NCBI RefSeq assembly: GCF_965363235.1
Contig: NC_134851.1
Location: 38,468,321-38,532,320, forward strand
Direction: 5' to 3'
DNA from: Mytilus galloprovincialis
Taxonomy: Eukaryota > Mollusca > Bivalvia > Mytilida > Mytilidae
DNA: 64,000 bases
In this document: in pieces, positions 20,501 to 31,190 of the stretch
How the letters are laid out: every line of letters begins with the position of its first letter
How positions within the stretch are numbered: the stretch's first letter is position 1
The notes under the pieces: generated by a model
Database searches by the model: none
Told to the model about the DNA's origin: nothing
Seen by the model: the letters and a program-made list of their open reading frames with translations, nothing else
Program-made: the position numbers and the translations under genes

Positions 20501-22730
20501 CTGTTTACACTAGGGACTATATTCGTAGACAACGAAAACCAAAGGACGATAACTGTGTCCTTGGACCAACTGCAGTTGTTGTTTCAATTTGGATGTTGCA
20601 AACGTGGTATCATTTGACATTTTTATGCATCAGCATGCCATAGTTTTACAACACAGTCAAATTAAGAAAACAAAATAATCTCTTAAATCATTTTACAACT
20701 CTTTTCTCTTTTCTACTCCACCCCCCCATACTCTGGTCAAAGCCAACCATAAGGTGATATCTTCCTTAAGTTTTTAAGGTTACGATGATGTTCTTCATAT
20801 AGAAAATCAACTAAATTGTTCATCTAACAACATAAATTTTCTAAAGGATACAGATTTTGGTTATGTTTATTTCCAGGAGGATACTATATCTATAAATCAT
20901 AACTGGTTAAATGGTTGTAATGTTGATATAAGTTGGAACTACCTAAAACAAGGATTTACAGAAGTCGAACAGGAAATTCAAGATGTGAAAGATGCTAAAA
21001 TGGAAGATGGGGACTGGTACCAACATTGTCAGGTAATACCAAGGGTTCAGTCTGAATCCAAGATGGAAATATACAAAGTCACTTGGTACGAGAAACAAAC
21101 ATTCAAAGCACATAATTATGTACTGTGGATTCAATATTATTTGTTGAACACATTTTCGTGGATTTCTTGATTACTTGTTAAGGTGGTACCTAACTTTACA
21201 GGGAGATAACTCTGTCAAATCAGATAAATGTTTTAATTACGTTGTGTTGTTTAGGGAATATTAAGCTTCTCAGTGATCAAAATTAGTGTCTGTCAAACTC
21301 CTATATAACCAGTGTAATTTTTCTGATAAAACGGTTGGTTCAAATATTTTGAAACTTTTATATTTTTGTCAAAGGGTCAAAGTAAATACTATGTCAAAAT
21401 TTTATAATAATTAAACGAGCCAAATTAATTTTAGTGAAAGTGTTGGGTACCACCTTAAACATGAATTCCAATGTCCAATGAATTATGTTTTTTTTTTCTT
21501 CAGGAATTTAAGCAGACTTTGGACAAACCAGGAAAAAACAAACATCTACAAAATTCAAGTTTTCCTCAATCCACAAAAAATTGGTACCTACTAAAATAAT
21601 TAAATCCATAGTATTTGTTTTTGTCTTAATTGCAAAATCATTACAATATATTTTAAATTCTTACTCCATCAGGTTATCACCACTTCAAAAAAAAAATTAT
21701 ATAGTAACCTAGTAAGATTTTTTTTTTAATTAATTAATAGACCAAAAATTATGAAATGAGTAGTTGGAGATCTTATATATCACATATTAAAACATACATC
21801 AAGCAAAAGATTTTTTGTATGCTAATTTTTAGAAGTCAAATGAATAATACATATGAGAAACATCCTGACTTTTGACATACATCATTCTTTTCTTACATAT
21901 TTGTACCTATAAGGCATATTTATCCTGCAGTCTACATTTCTGCTATACAAGTTCCAGATGACAGATTTATAACATGAAGTGATGAATCTGTAGTATAGAA
22001 AGTCTCCTAGTATCCACCTTCTGTTGTGAGTGGCTGGTTATATTCAAATTACTGTATTCAAAGATTCGGAACTTAAAAACAAAACTCAATATATTTAAGT
22101 ATAAATGTTTATGAAGTACAAGATAAAATCAATATTTGAAAATGTATTTGTACTGCTGTACAAACTGGATAAAAGCTCACTTTTCTCTCCTTTCCCAATT
22201 TCCTACAATGAACAGATATTGTCTAACTGCATTTTCATGTTAGTAAGACAAAAGAAAATGATTAAATTTGGATTACCTCCCTTAAACCAGAAACAATTCA
22301 ACTGAAAAGAAAAACACATCTTTTTAAATATGAAATATTTATTTTACAGATGATGTTGAAAGCTGACAAAGGAATAAACTTTCCAGAATTCTTTGATTTC
22401 ATGAGAACAATTGTTCTCCCAAGGATTGAAATATTGAAACAGCAGACTAAATCAATTGATAGGGTAGAAAATGAACATGAAACCAGTCATATGGATACCA
22501 GATTATCAACCAAAGGGGACATCACTCAAACATTCACAACACCTCATTGGTTGAATAAGGACTGTATTCAGTTTGATATTAATCGAGTAAAATATATTTT
22601 AAAAGATATGTTGAAAAATGAGGAGTTTGCAAATTATAATGAGGAGGTTAATGGTCAACATATAAAGCAGATTGAGGAATTGATAGGCACTATTAATCAA
22701 TCTATTGAATGTTGTGATGTTGACATGTAA
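14524..22730 (+). CDS. JMJD4: JMJD4, Fe(II)/2-oxoglutarate lysyl hydroxylase
   Basis: In vertebrates JMJD4 hydroxylates a lysine of the release factor eRF1 and supports translation termination. Seven exons join in frame: 14524-14755, 16625-16790, 17608-17739, 18564-18649, 19492-19673, 20877-21032 and 22350-22730, giving 444 residues (the human protein is of similar size). The JmjC core is clear: TPFHADVL supplies H181 and D183 of the iron-binding HxD, and the distal histidine is in PSGWHHQVFNL (H261 by alignment to other JmjC proteins). INHNWLNGCN and the C-terminal GINFPEFFDFM block also fit JMJD4. All borders have GT..AG signals and compatible phases. Candidate poly(A) signals lie at 22978-22983 and 23149-23154. 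A short alternative last exon at 21504-21599 is described separately. There are no stops or missing residues. Confidence 0.93.
14810..15589. mobile_element. 780 bp terminal-inverted-repeat element in JMJD4 intron 1
   Basis: The left end CAGGTCCATTTGCACCCA and right end TGGGTGTGAACGGACCTG are imperfect inverted repeats. The similarity continues inward through ACTTTCACTCCC/GGGAGCG-type blocks for about 60 bp. AAGCCACAGG occurs just outside both ends (about 14797 and 15597). It contains a nested hairpin (14945-15030) and a direct repeat with ACGTTG..CTCACTTTATTTAGA. No transposase frame is seen. Confidence 0.78.
14945..15030. repeat. Hairpin inside the 780 bp element
   Basis: Arm GTTCTCATCACTTGCTCCTC is answered by GAGGAGCAAGTGATTAGAAC across a roughly 40 bp centre. 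Confidence 0.85.
16010..16320. repeat. Dispersed mollusc-type repeat with (CCGT)-rich block
   Basis: It contains GGCATTATGTTTTCTGGTC, then a run of TCCGTCCGTC-like units, then GGTTAAAGTTTTTGGTCAAG, and ends GGGGCATCCATGTACTATGG. A rearranged fragment sharing TTAGGTTAAAGTTATTGGTC and ATGCCAAATTATAGTTTTGA lies at about 15610-15760. Confidence 0.7.
16485..16575. repeat. Dispersed repeat family D fragment
   Basis: It contains AAGATGTGGTATGATTGCC and AATGAGACG..GACCAAATGACACAG. Related fragments occur at 8000-8060, 23895-23960, 24525-24570, 28600-28700, 32665-32850, 38030-38320, 43575-43620, 46190-46240 and 60050-60185, in both orientations. Confidence 0.75.
17999..18101. repeat. Hairpin element in JMJD4 intron 3
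   Basis: ATTAGGTCAATGTCA and ACTTTTTTGTAT in the left arm are matched by ATACAAAAAAGT and TGACACTGACCTAAT in the right arm. It is about 103 bp and can fold on itself. Confidence 0.85.
19719..19936. mobile_element. TTAA-type MITE, family C (copy 1)
   Basis: About 218 bp. The left end TTAAGAGTGTAGACC and right end GGTCTACCTCCTTAA are inverted repeats beginning with TTAA. It resembles the inverted copy at 32441-32657, including TCTAAGCTTCTAGGTTACAT-type interior sequence. It lies in JMJD4 intron 5. Confidence 0.82.
21178..21458. mobile_element. TTAA-type MITE, family A (copy 2, complete)
   Basis: A full-length copy of 281 bp runs from TTAAGGTGGTACCTAAC to GTTGGGTACCACCTTAA. It serves as the reference for the two copies split by later insertions. 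It lies in the last intron of JMJD4. Confidence 0.9.
21504..21599 (+). CDS. Possible alternative last exon of JMJD4
   Basis: A strong acceptor (TTTTTTCTTCAG) 46 bases past the MITE is followed by an open frame in the phase left by exon 6. It gives 31 codons, starting EFKQTLDKPGK, and then TAA. Using it would replace the conserved C-terminal domain with an unrelated tail. A long pyrimidine tract is common by chance in AT-rich introns, so this is tentative. Confidence 0.3.
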   Translation, partial: EFKQTLDKPGKNKHLQNSSFPQSTKNWYLLK

Positions 22731-23990
22731 TTCTCAGTCTAGCCTGCAAATACAGCGTTTGACTGTCCACCAGAGAATGTAATTCTGATTGTTTTGTGAA
22801 ATGTTATATTTGACTCATTTACAAGAAAGTCTAATTTTTCTGTAGAACTTCCCAATGTTCACATTGAACATGTTGGAAATGAAATTCGAGGGTTTTATTG
22901 ACATACAACATAAATTGTGCTTTTCAACAGGTCTCATCTTTATTTAAGGTCTGTTTGTTCTTTGTGATTCAGCTGGAAATAAACATTATATACCTCGATT
23001 TATTCTCTAGATTGCATAAATTGTGTTTTATGCACATTCCATTCTCAATTTTATTAACTGTGTGTTATGCACATGTAGCCATTAAATGAGCGAAATGATG
23101 AAAACTGATACAATGCGGTGAAAATTACCAGTGGCTTATTTGAACTCAAATAAAGGGCACTTCAATATGATGGAGCATAAAATGCATTTATAGATATTTA
23201 AGTTGTAGATCCTTATCTTATATTAACAAAAAGTTTGAAAAAGAGTGCTGTGAATTTAAACAACCCGTCAATGCACATTGGAGCTACAAAAGAAAGTACC
23301 AGACTCAACATTATTATCCGAACAGATAAAAAATACAGAAGGCTTAAAAGGTATGTATTATAGGTAGTTATTTCTTCATTTTTAGTTTGTTTTTTTGAAT
23401 ATTTATAAGAAATGTAATGCCCTTTTCTACTCAGATAAGAATTGGCAAGCATTAACTTTAATTACATAAAATACGGAAAAACCTTCAGACCTCTGAATGC
23501 CTTTTTGTGTTATTTTCAATTGTGCAGAATTCTGTCTTATTAATAAGTGTACCACATATTTATTATTCATGATGGAAATTTGGTAAATCATGCGGCTATC
23601 AATTCTGACAGAATATGCTCATTTTAAAATATATAATTTGCAAGCCTTGTGCAGCAATCTTCTAGGACATTTTTACTTTAACTTTAATCAAATTTCATTC
23701 AAAGTACATCAAGTAAAACAGTAATATGCATGATATGTGACTATTATCCTGATTCATGACTTTGAATGTTTGGTTGAGCATCAATATGTGAAAAGCAAGT
23801 TGTAAAAGTCTCCATTTTTAAAAAAAGTCAACTATCCCATACTCTGTGTTCATGGTGTTGAAGACCAAAATTTGACCTATAATAGTTTACTTTTATAAAT
23901 TGTGACTTGGAGAGTTGTCTCATTGACACTCATCACTCATACAACATCTTCTTATATCTATACATGCTATATATAACACATTTATGACAT
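22731..23990. other. Convergent spacer, JMJD4 and METTL21A 3' sides
   Basis: This contains the JMJD4 3' UTR with candidate AATAAA signals at 22978 and 23149, then AT-rich sequence with no supported gene. A reverse-oriented family D fragment lies at 23895-23960. Confidence 0.5.
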
Positions 23991-26900
23991 TTAGCTCAAT
24001 ATTTTTATTTTTTTACATAAGAAAATTTTAATATCTTTATCCTTGTCATGCAAAACTTCTTGTAATGTAAAGTGTTTCTGAACCATGTCTAAAAATCTTG
24101 TGTCACGATCATATCGTAATTTACAAGACAAATATATTTTTGTCTCGTCATGGCTGAGATGTTGTAGTGTAGCTAACAAAGCATCAAACACTTCCTCCAC
24201 ATAAATGACATCAGCACCTAGAATTATATCGTACTTCTGAGGAAATTTATGAAGGTCTCTCGTCCAGTCTAAGATTTTCACTGAATATTTAACATTGTCT
24301 TTGTCTTTCAGATTATCCTTTAAAACACGTTTTAGATAGGGATAGACTTGCTCCCTGTCTGTGATCACAACATTGGCTCCTGAAATTAAAAGCGTTTTGT
24401 ATTATTTACATTGTCATGATTATAGTTATTGAACAATTACTTTGCAGACAAATGCTCCACTGACCATGCTGACAAAACTTGAAAAGAACAAATTTAAATT
24501 TTTTGTGTCATTTGGTCTCTTGTGGAGAGTTGCCTCATTAGCAATCATACCACATCTTCTTTTTTATATCTAGACTTTTTAGATTCATCAAGTATTTAAC
24601 AATGAAGTCAAAAGTGTTGTGGGTCTGTAAGGAGTTAAAGGGATCCGCACATGTATTGTTTACACCTTTACCATGTTTACCTTTGGTTACAGGTGGACGG
24701 TGGATATAATATATTTATTTCATAAGCATTCATATCACAATTTAAATGGCTTAAGGATGTACTTAGGTGAGGTTTTGGAAATTGGTATCAGATGTTCGGA
24801 CTCCTTGGGTTTTTTCCATCAATACAGGGTTAGATATTTTGCCCCATAACACCCATTTTTCTTTTCATAAATGACTTCAATAACTCATAAAAGGCCATTT
24901 TCCAAAATTAAAGCAGATTCTTAATGTTTGTTCTTTCGATTTGAGACCCAAATAATACCAATGCAAATGTAAGGTAAAAGTCTGAGTCTGAGTCAGCCTT
25001 TTCCCGCCAATTTTTAAAACTCAAATAACTCGAAAAGGAGCTCCATGACTATCAATATTTTTAGCTTATTTTGTTCCATAGCTGATGCTCATTCAACATG
25101 TAGTATCAATTTCAATTTCTTGATTTTTTAAATTTCACCTAAGTACATCCTTAAAGGGAAACTTCGCAAAAAAATCAAAAATTGATATTATGTCCATTCT
25201 ATATAGAAATGCTCAAATATATAGATATTAAAGTTTTATTCCGCTAGATAAGAGACCACCATCGATTTTAAATTTAGAGTATCAATTCTCTGCGTACCGC
25301 CATTTTGTCGTCTTCCCCGATTAAAAATCACGATATGTCTATAAACCACAAAGGACCAAAACTACAGTAACCAATGTAGTCGTAATTGCGTGTCGATATC
25401 TTGTCAATCGTACGGTTGTTTTATCTGACAAACTAACTTGATATGGAAAATGTTCTTATTTTTTTTAAATAACCATAGTCTGTTATTTTTAAACTGTTAA
25501 TATTGGAATTAGTTAAAAAGTCAAAGTTTAAATCATAAATATGTGTTCCGTGAAAACTGTTTTCGTAAATCTAATTCGTTTATAATTCTTTAAAGTAATA
25601 AATTTTATTCAAATAAATTCGGATCTTCCCTCATCTGATCACCAGCATGACTAAAGGTATTACTCACAAAGGTATTGTGAGGGGTGTGAGGTGACACGTC
25701 CAGGTATTCAAGCGATTTCCTGTCGGGCTTGCAAGTTCATGCATCGTTTCACTTCTGTAGGTATTGATCAGTGTACACGGCCGATAACTTATAACTCTCC
25801 ATTTTGAACTATCAGGTGTATAATATACATCTCTGTCTTGCGTGTCCGAAAGTGATATAATATACTAGTCATTACTAAACTCATACGCTTGTTTATAAAT
25901 AACATTACTGGTGTAAAGAATATTATTTATAAAAATAAAAGTAATAAATAATACCAAAAAAAAAAAAAAAGATTTGATAAAATAATAATCTATTGACAAT
26001 TTTTTTCCAAGGTTTAATTTGGGAAAATGTAATATATACTCGTTGTCAATAGTAAAGGACAGATTGGAACATACCAGAAATATTGATTTAAAAAAAATGT
26101 ACGCACTTGTCGACGATTCATTTCTACGCCTGGATAGAAAGTTACGGAGCTATATCGCAATTTAAAATATATACATGTATACATTGAACATAAGAAAGAA
26201 ACATACATTTTGTGTAAATTGGGGTAACAGTTTTGTAAATAGACTAGTCCACGTATGCCAACAGTATGTAATCATCGAATTCGATAGACTATTGTATACC
26301 AAAAGAAAAAAAAGAAGAAGAGGAGGACCAATTTGATTTAAATACAGGTCGATATAATAACTTGCTTCGGTTCATCGAAGTTATGAACATAGTAAAATCA
26401 CAAATTTATATATCAATTAGATCGTTCTCCAATAAAGGAAGAAATTCGACATCATCACAATTGTTCCGACATTCATGTAAAACATATGCAACTGGGCGTA
26501 CACTAATAAACCCCAAGGGATGTGAATATTTTCTAGGAAAACTTTTGAGTATTAAAGTTTCAAATTGATTTCGGGATTTATTTTCTTTCTTGATATTCAA
26601 TGACAGCAATTTAAAGAATAAACTGCTTGTCCGCTTTAGGGGTATTCTTGCCAGTTGAACAGACTTATAATTACATTCAAAAATAGGGAAATTAAGATAA
26701 CATTAAATTCGTTGTCTTTTTTTAAAACATCGTTGGTCAAATAGCTAAAGTTTTTCGTTGTGAGAAGAAGACTATTTTAATATAAGGACGCTCCCGATTA
26801 TGAATAAATTTGCTTGACGTTTTTCACACTTGAAAAGAATTTCTATTCATAATTTTTCGATTCCATTCCAAGAGGATCCTTAAATTTCCTGTCAATTTTT

Positions 26901-29900
26901 TAAAACATCTTTTTTTCAAATAGCTGAAGTATTCATGCATGCGTTGTGAGATTTAAAATATTTTGATGAGAACATTAATTCCTAAATAGGTAAATAAAGA
27001 TCGCTTTGGATGGACTAAATTATATAATTGCAATCTGTTTGAAATATTAAAGGTTGGCGATTTTAATTTAAAAAGGTACAATTTTTAGTTCATACACTCG
27101 TGTTTAGAAGGCTATTTTTATTTATAAATTTATTCAATTAAAATAATTCAGTATTTTATCGTTACAAAACTAATCAGAAGTCATAATTCATTTAAAAGTG
27201 AGCTTATGCAAAATATATAAAAATATACAACAGCTATCCAGTTATTGTGCGACCTTATTTCTCCCGTAAAGTCATTTTAATTCTTTTTCTTACATTTCTG
27301 TGTCTATAACTATAACTGACTCCCGTATATCATTCATACGAAATGTTGTTCACACCTGAAATGCTGAACCGTGACGCCTAGGTGTCACTGAATGAAGATC
27401 AAAAGATTAGAATTACATAATGCTAAACTTTTAATTACCTTGAGTTTAACTACGCATTCAACATTCACTAAGTGTCACAAATTAATACACATTTAATTTC
27501 CACAGTACAAGCAAGTGAAAATGTTTTCTGGAATGAAGCAAAAAGTTCAGAATACAAACATGTATTTTTTAATACACTATCGATCGTGTCAGTTTCATAT
27601 GTTTGTTTAAAGTATTTGAAGAAAAAAAAATCATAAAAATGTTCTATTGTATTATTTACTTTAATTACTAGAATTCGTATAAAAAATCCACACATGAATC
27701 CTACAATCTAATTTAAAAAGTTGCATGGCTATCACTTACTTTTCGTTGGTTAATAGCTACACCAAAAGTCGTCGATGCGCTTTAAATAACGTTATTAGAT
27801 GGTTAACGAACAAGACTTAAATGAGATTAATTTCACTCCCGGCATGCTCAAAGACTTAAACTACGTCACATAAGTCAGGAAGTTTGATAAAATAAAATTA
27901 ATAATTCCCAATTTTCTCCTTTATTACTTTTCATATCGAAATAAAACTTGGTGAATATGTTTTTTATGGTATTATGAACATAATAAGATGAAAAGTGAAA
28001 AATCACGAATTATCCCTTTAAGTCAGTCAGAAGAACTACTTGTACAAGTTATTATTATTTACTTGAAGAAGTAAATAATAATATACTTTATATACAAGTA
28101 AAGTGTTGTATTCAATATTTTCATGATTTTCTTATAAGGTTTGAATAATCTCCCCTTATTTTCTGACAAAATTTATTTGTACAAGTAATTTTTATTTTTT
28201 ATAATACAATCCTTAAACTTAGCAGGTTTTGGGATATAAAAAAATTCCTTAAACAGCTTTTCGCAGGTTAGCTTATAATCTTTTAATAGAGTTCAGTATT
28301 TCATCTCATTTATTCAACAAAGAAACTAAACCACTGCCCCCCAGCCCACCCCTAAATGCCTCTAGTTAAATGTATGAACTCTTACCTATTAATGCTGCTA
28401 CAATGCCAACAATCCCTGATCCTGCTCCAAGTTCTATAACTTCTTTGTTTTTGAATTCTTCTTTATACTTTTCTATGAACTCACAAAGAACAATTGCCTG
28501 CAAATGAAATTAAAGCCATGTTCAACTCTTTTCTTAGATTTTTTCAATGTTCCAATATTTTACAAGATACATTTATAGTACATGGATAGATTGAAAGACA
28601 TATACTTGATTGCCAATGAGACAACTCTCCACAAAAGACCAAATGAAAGAGAAATTAACAACTTTAAGTCACTGTATATGCTGTATGACTTTCAACAATG
28701 AGCTAAGGCCCTGAAATTACAAAAGTAAACTACTGACCTAATTTATGTACAGAATAATGGGGGAAAATATGTTATTTTACATTGATTCGCCACGTAAGCT
28801 GGAGTAAAAGTATGTAGCTTTCCAATAAATTGGTAGGGTGACTGTTAACAGCTTTTATCATGTTTATATTGGGTTTGGCCATGATACGAACAATTTTACA
28901 CAACTGTATTTCATAAATGAAAAGAAACAAAAAATAGCTAATCATTGAATTTTTATTTTACTGATATTTTTTTGAACAGCTAAATCTATAAAAGTAAATA
29001 CAATCAGTCAAAATAGTTATGGATTCATTTGTCCCAAAAACATGCTAATCCTAAGTAGTCCAATTCAACTCTATTAAAATTTAATTTTAAAGTAGACACA
29101 TGTATGTATTGCAAATTATTGGCTTCAAAACACAAGCTCAAGTGTGCCTTTCAAAATAATACACCTTAATATTAGGACAACTGGGACCTAAGAAAAGATG
29201 AACCAAATTAATAATCTGCAAAACTACCTAATAAAACATGGAGTATCATTCAGGACATGTCAAACAATTTTCATCAATTTAAAACATTTCTACTTATTCA
29301 GCATGTTCAGGTATTGTGAACAACAACTGACATATGTCATTGTGTGAACATCAAATTGAACCACCCTGAAAGACTCTAGTTGGACCACATTTAAGGCCAC
29401 ACCTTATCAGTTTCAAAGACCACTCTGACCTCTGTTAATCTACATGTAAGAGGAAATTTGTAAATGTTGAAGAGTGTCAATTGTTGAAGATGCACATAGA
29501 TCTATTTAACCTAGGTAAGCAAAACAGGCTCTTTAAAGTCTTTAGTGATTATTTTTTCTTTCTTTCAGACACTGACATGACTGACGTGTTTTTCGAACTG
29601 GCTAAGAACTATTGATAACGCTTTGATTCAGTTTCATTTAAAACTATTATTTTTGAAAATTGTTAGTAAACATGGTAAAGCTTGCTTTTTTCACAGAAAA
29701 TATTTTTTGTTGTCTAATATATCTATTTAGAATTATATTAACCAGTGAAAAAACTGTTTTTAAATGTAAATATTTTATCAGTAGAGATTCTTAATCCTAA
29801 TAATGTGTAAAGTTTTAAACAGTCAGTGTTTCATAAGTCAGATTTTCATGGCTGGATATTTATTGTTTTATGTTTTTAAAATATAAGAAAAGTTTATGAT

Positions 29901-30823
29901 TAATTGCAACACTTTCAATAAATATTCATTAAAATGATATTTGTACTGTCAGATTGAAATAATTATAAGTTCCCCTTGTGTACTGTGTTAATTGGCTTGG
30001 GTTATCATATTAATATTCATTCAATTAGGCAACTTGATTAAACTCAAAATTATGACACCTCAATTTTGGATTAAGTTCTTTTGAATTGAAACTTTTTAAT
30101 TAGAAAATAACAACCTTGTATATTAAAATGTTTCTGATACTTCATTGTTCCATATATACTGTTTGAAAAAGCAGGGTCAAATATTTTAAAGTTGAATTTT
30201 ATATCCTACGTCAGAGAGAAAAAATTGTCATAATTAAAAAGGGGGAAGGTTTAACATGTTAATTATTCAGAGACAGATTTAGAATAAATTATAATAGAGC
30301 TTAATTAGCAAATTACATATATGTCTATAACATGTTTAAGACCTTCATCTTCTATATTAGCAGTGGCGGATCCAGGGGGAGGGTTCTGGGGGTTGGAACC
30401 CCTCCATTTTTGGGACGATCAATGAATTTGAATGGGGACAAATAGTAGGAAGCATTGACACAAAACCCTAAACATTGCTGAATGGGACCAAAGTTCTTTC
30501 ATTTTTATTTAATTAGTCGACATTAACATGTATGTTATTTTTCTCTATACTAAGTGTTATATCCTTGACTGATCATCATAGATAACACCTATTTCATAAT
30601 AAATGCATTATTCTGTCTGACAAATCAAAAATATATATAATCGTTTATCATGTGAATAGCTTACAGCATCCCATACAACTGCTGCAACTCCTAAATTTCC
30701 CCAGTCTTGTTTTATCACAAGTTCTATATTGGCAAAATTGAAAGTCCTGGACGTTTTAACCAATGGTGACAATTTGCTCTCATCGTATACAACTACGGCT
30801 GTGGAAGGCTGTTGACAAGACAT
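23991..30823 (-). CDS. METTL21A: METTL21A-type protein-lysine methyltransferase
   Basis: METTL21A trimethylates a conserved lysine of Hsp70-family chaperones using S-adenosylmethionine. Three exons join in frame: 30823-30665, 28497-28386 and 24379-23991, giving 219 residues; the human protein has 218. In order: QDWGNLGVAAVVWDA at the end of exon 1, the SAM-binding ELGAGSG (75-81), an acidic motif with D98 in VVITDRE, and the family's DVIY motif (147-150) in ILGADVIY. Phases are 0 and 1, and the splice signals are canonical. The start at 30823 was chosen because it gives the family's usual length. The frame stays open to an upstream ATG at 30922, which would add 33 residues with a hydrophobic stretch (LIALITVLTL); I treat that as leader or an alternative start. 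The promoter region is probably shared with the divergent gene at 31191. Confidence 0.92.
24751..25154. mobile_element. TTAA-type MITE, family B (copy 2)
   Basis: The left end TTAAGGATGTACTTAGGTGA and right end TCACCTAAGTACATCCTTAA are perfect inverted repeats of 20 bp. It is 404 bp long and non-coding. Its right TTAA is also the left TTAA of the next element. Confidence 0.92.
25151..28021. mobile_element. Possible 2.9 kb TTAA-bounded element in METTL21A intron 2
   Basis: The left edge TTAAAGGGAAACTTCGC and right edge (reversed) TTAAAGGGATAATTCGTGA are similar short inverted ends followed by loosely matching sequence (ATTATGTCCAT against TTATGTTCAT). The interior has no recognisable transposase and no long frame. 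It shares its TTAA with the adjacent family B copy, which suggests insertion next to or into that site. Confidence 0.45.
28036..28104. repeat. Short hairpin
   Basis: ACTTGTACAAGTTATTATTA and its near reverse complement, centred on TTACTTGAAGAAGTAA, form an AT-rich hairpin directly outside the 2.9 kb element. Confidence 0.7.
30360..30430. mobile_element. Fragment of a MITE with GTGGCGGATCCAG end
   Basis: AGCAGTGGCGGATCCAG followed by a G-rich block and GGAACCCCTCC matches the end of the element at 47606-47761. Only one end is clear. A further fragment lies at 43640-43720 in the FKBP gene. Confidence 0.65.
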
Positions 30824-31190
30824 TCCACATGTTTCAGTATCAAAACAATCAGTAAAGTGCAGTGTCAACACTGTAATTAGGGCAATTAGTTTTTGCCTGC
30901 TAAAGTGAAAGAGAAACCACATTGGACGATCACGTGACCTTTACAAAGGAAGTGCGACATTTACGAATCTTATTTTTTTTTAATTTTGAGACCAGTTTGT
31001 TCGTACTTTAATATATTTTTTTTATCAAGTAAATGCAAGTTTTCATTTGCTCTTCAATTAAAGTTTTCAAAGTGGTTCTTTAATAAGCCAATATACTTCG
31101 TTTAAACTTCTAGCTTTAGAAGGTCGTTGCTAAGTGAATACGTACACTTCCGGTCTGTTTGTTGTTCTTTTTGGGTCAATACATGGAATT
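30824..31190. promoter_or_regulatory. Shared upstream region of METTL21A and the C7orf57-like gene
   Basis: Only 367 bases separate the two divergent start codons, so the promoters must lie close together or overlap. No TATA box stands out. On the plus strand a short upstream frame (ATG at 31183, nine codons, ending in TAA) overlaps the main start at 31191 in another frame and could lower its translation. Confidence 0.6.
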
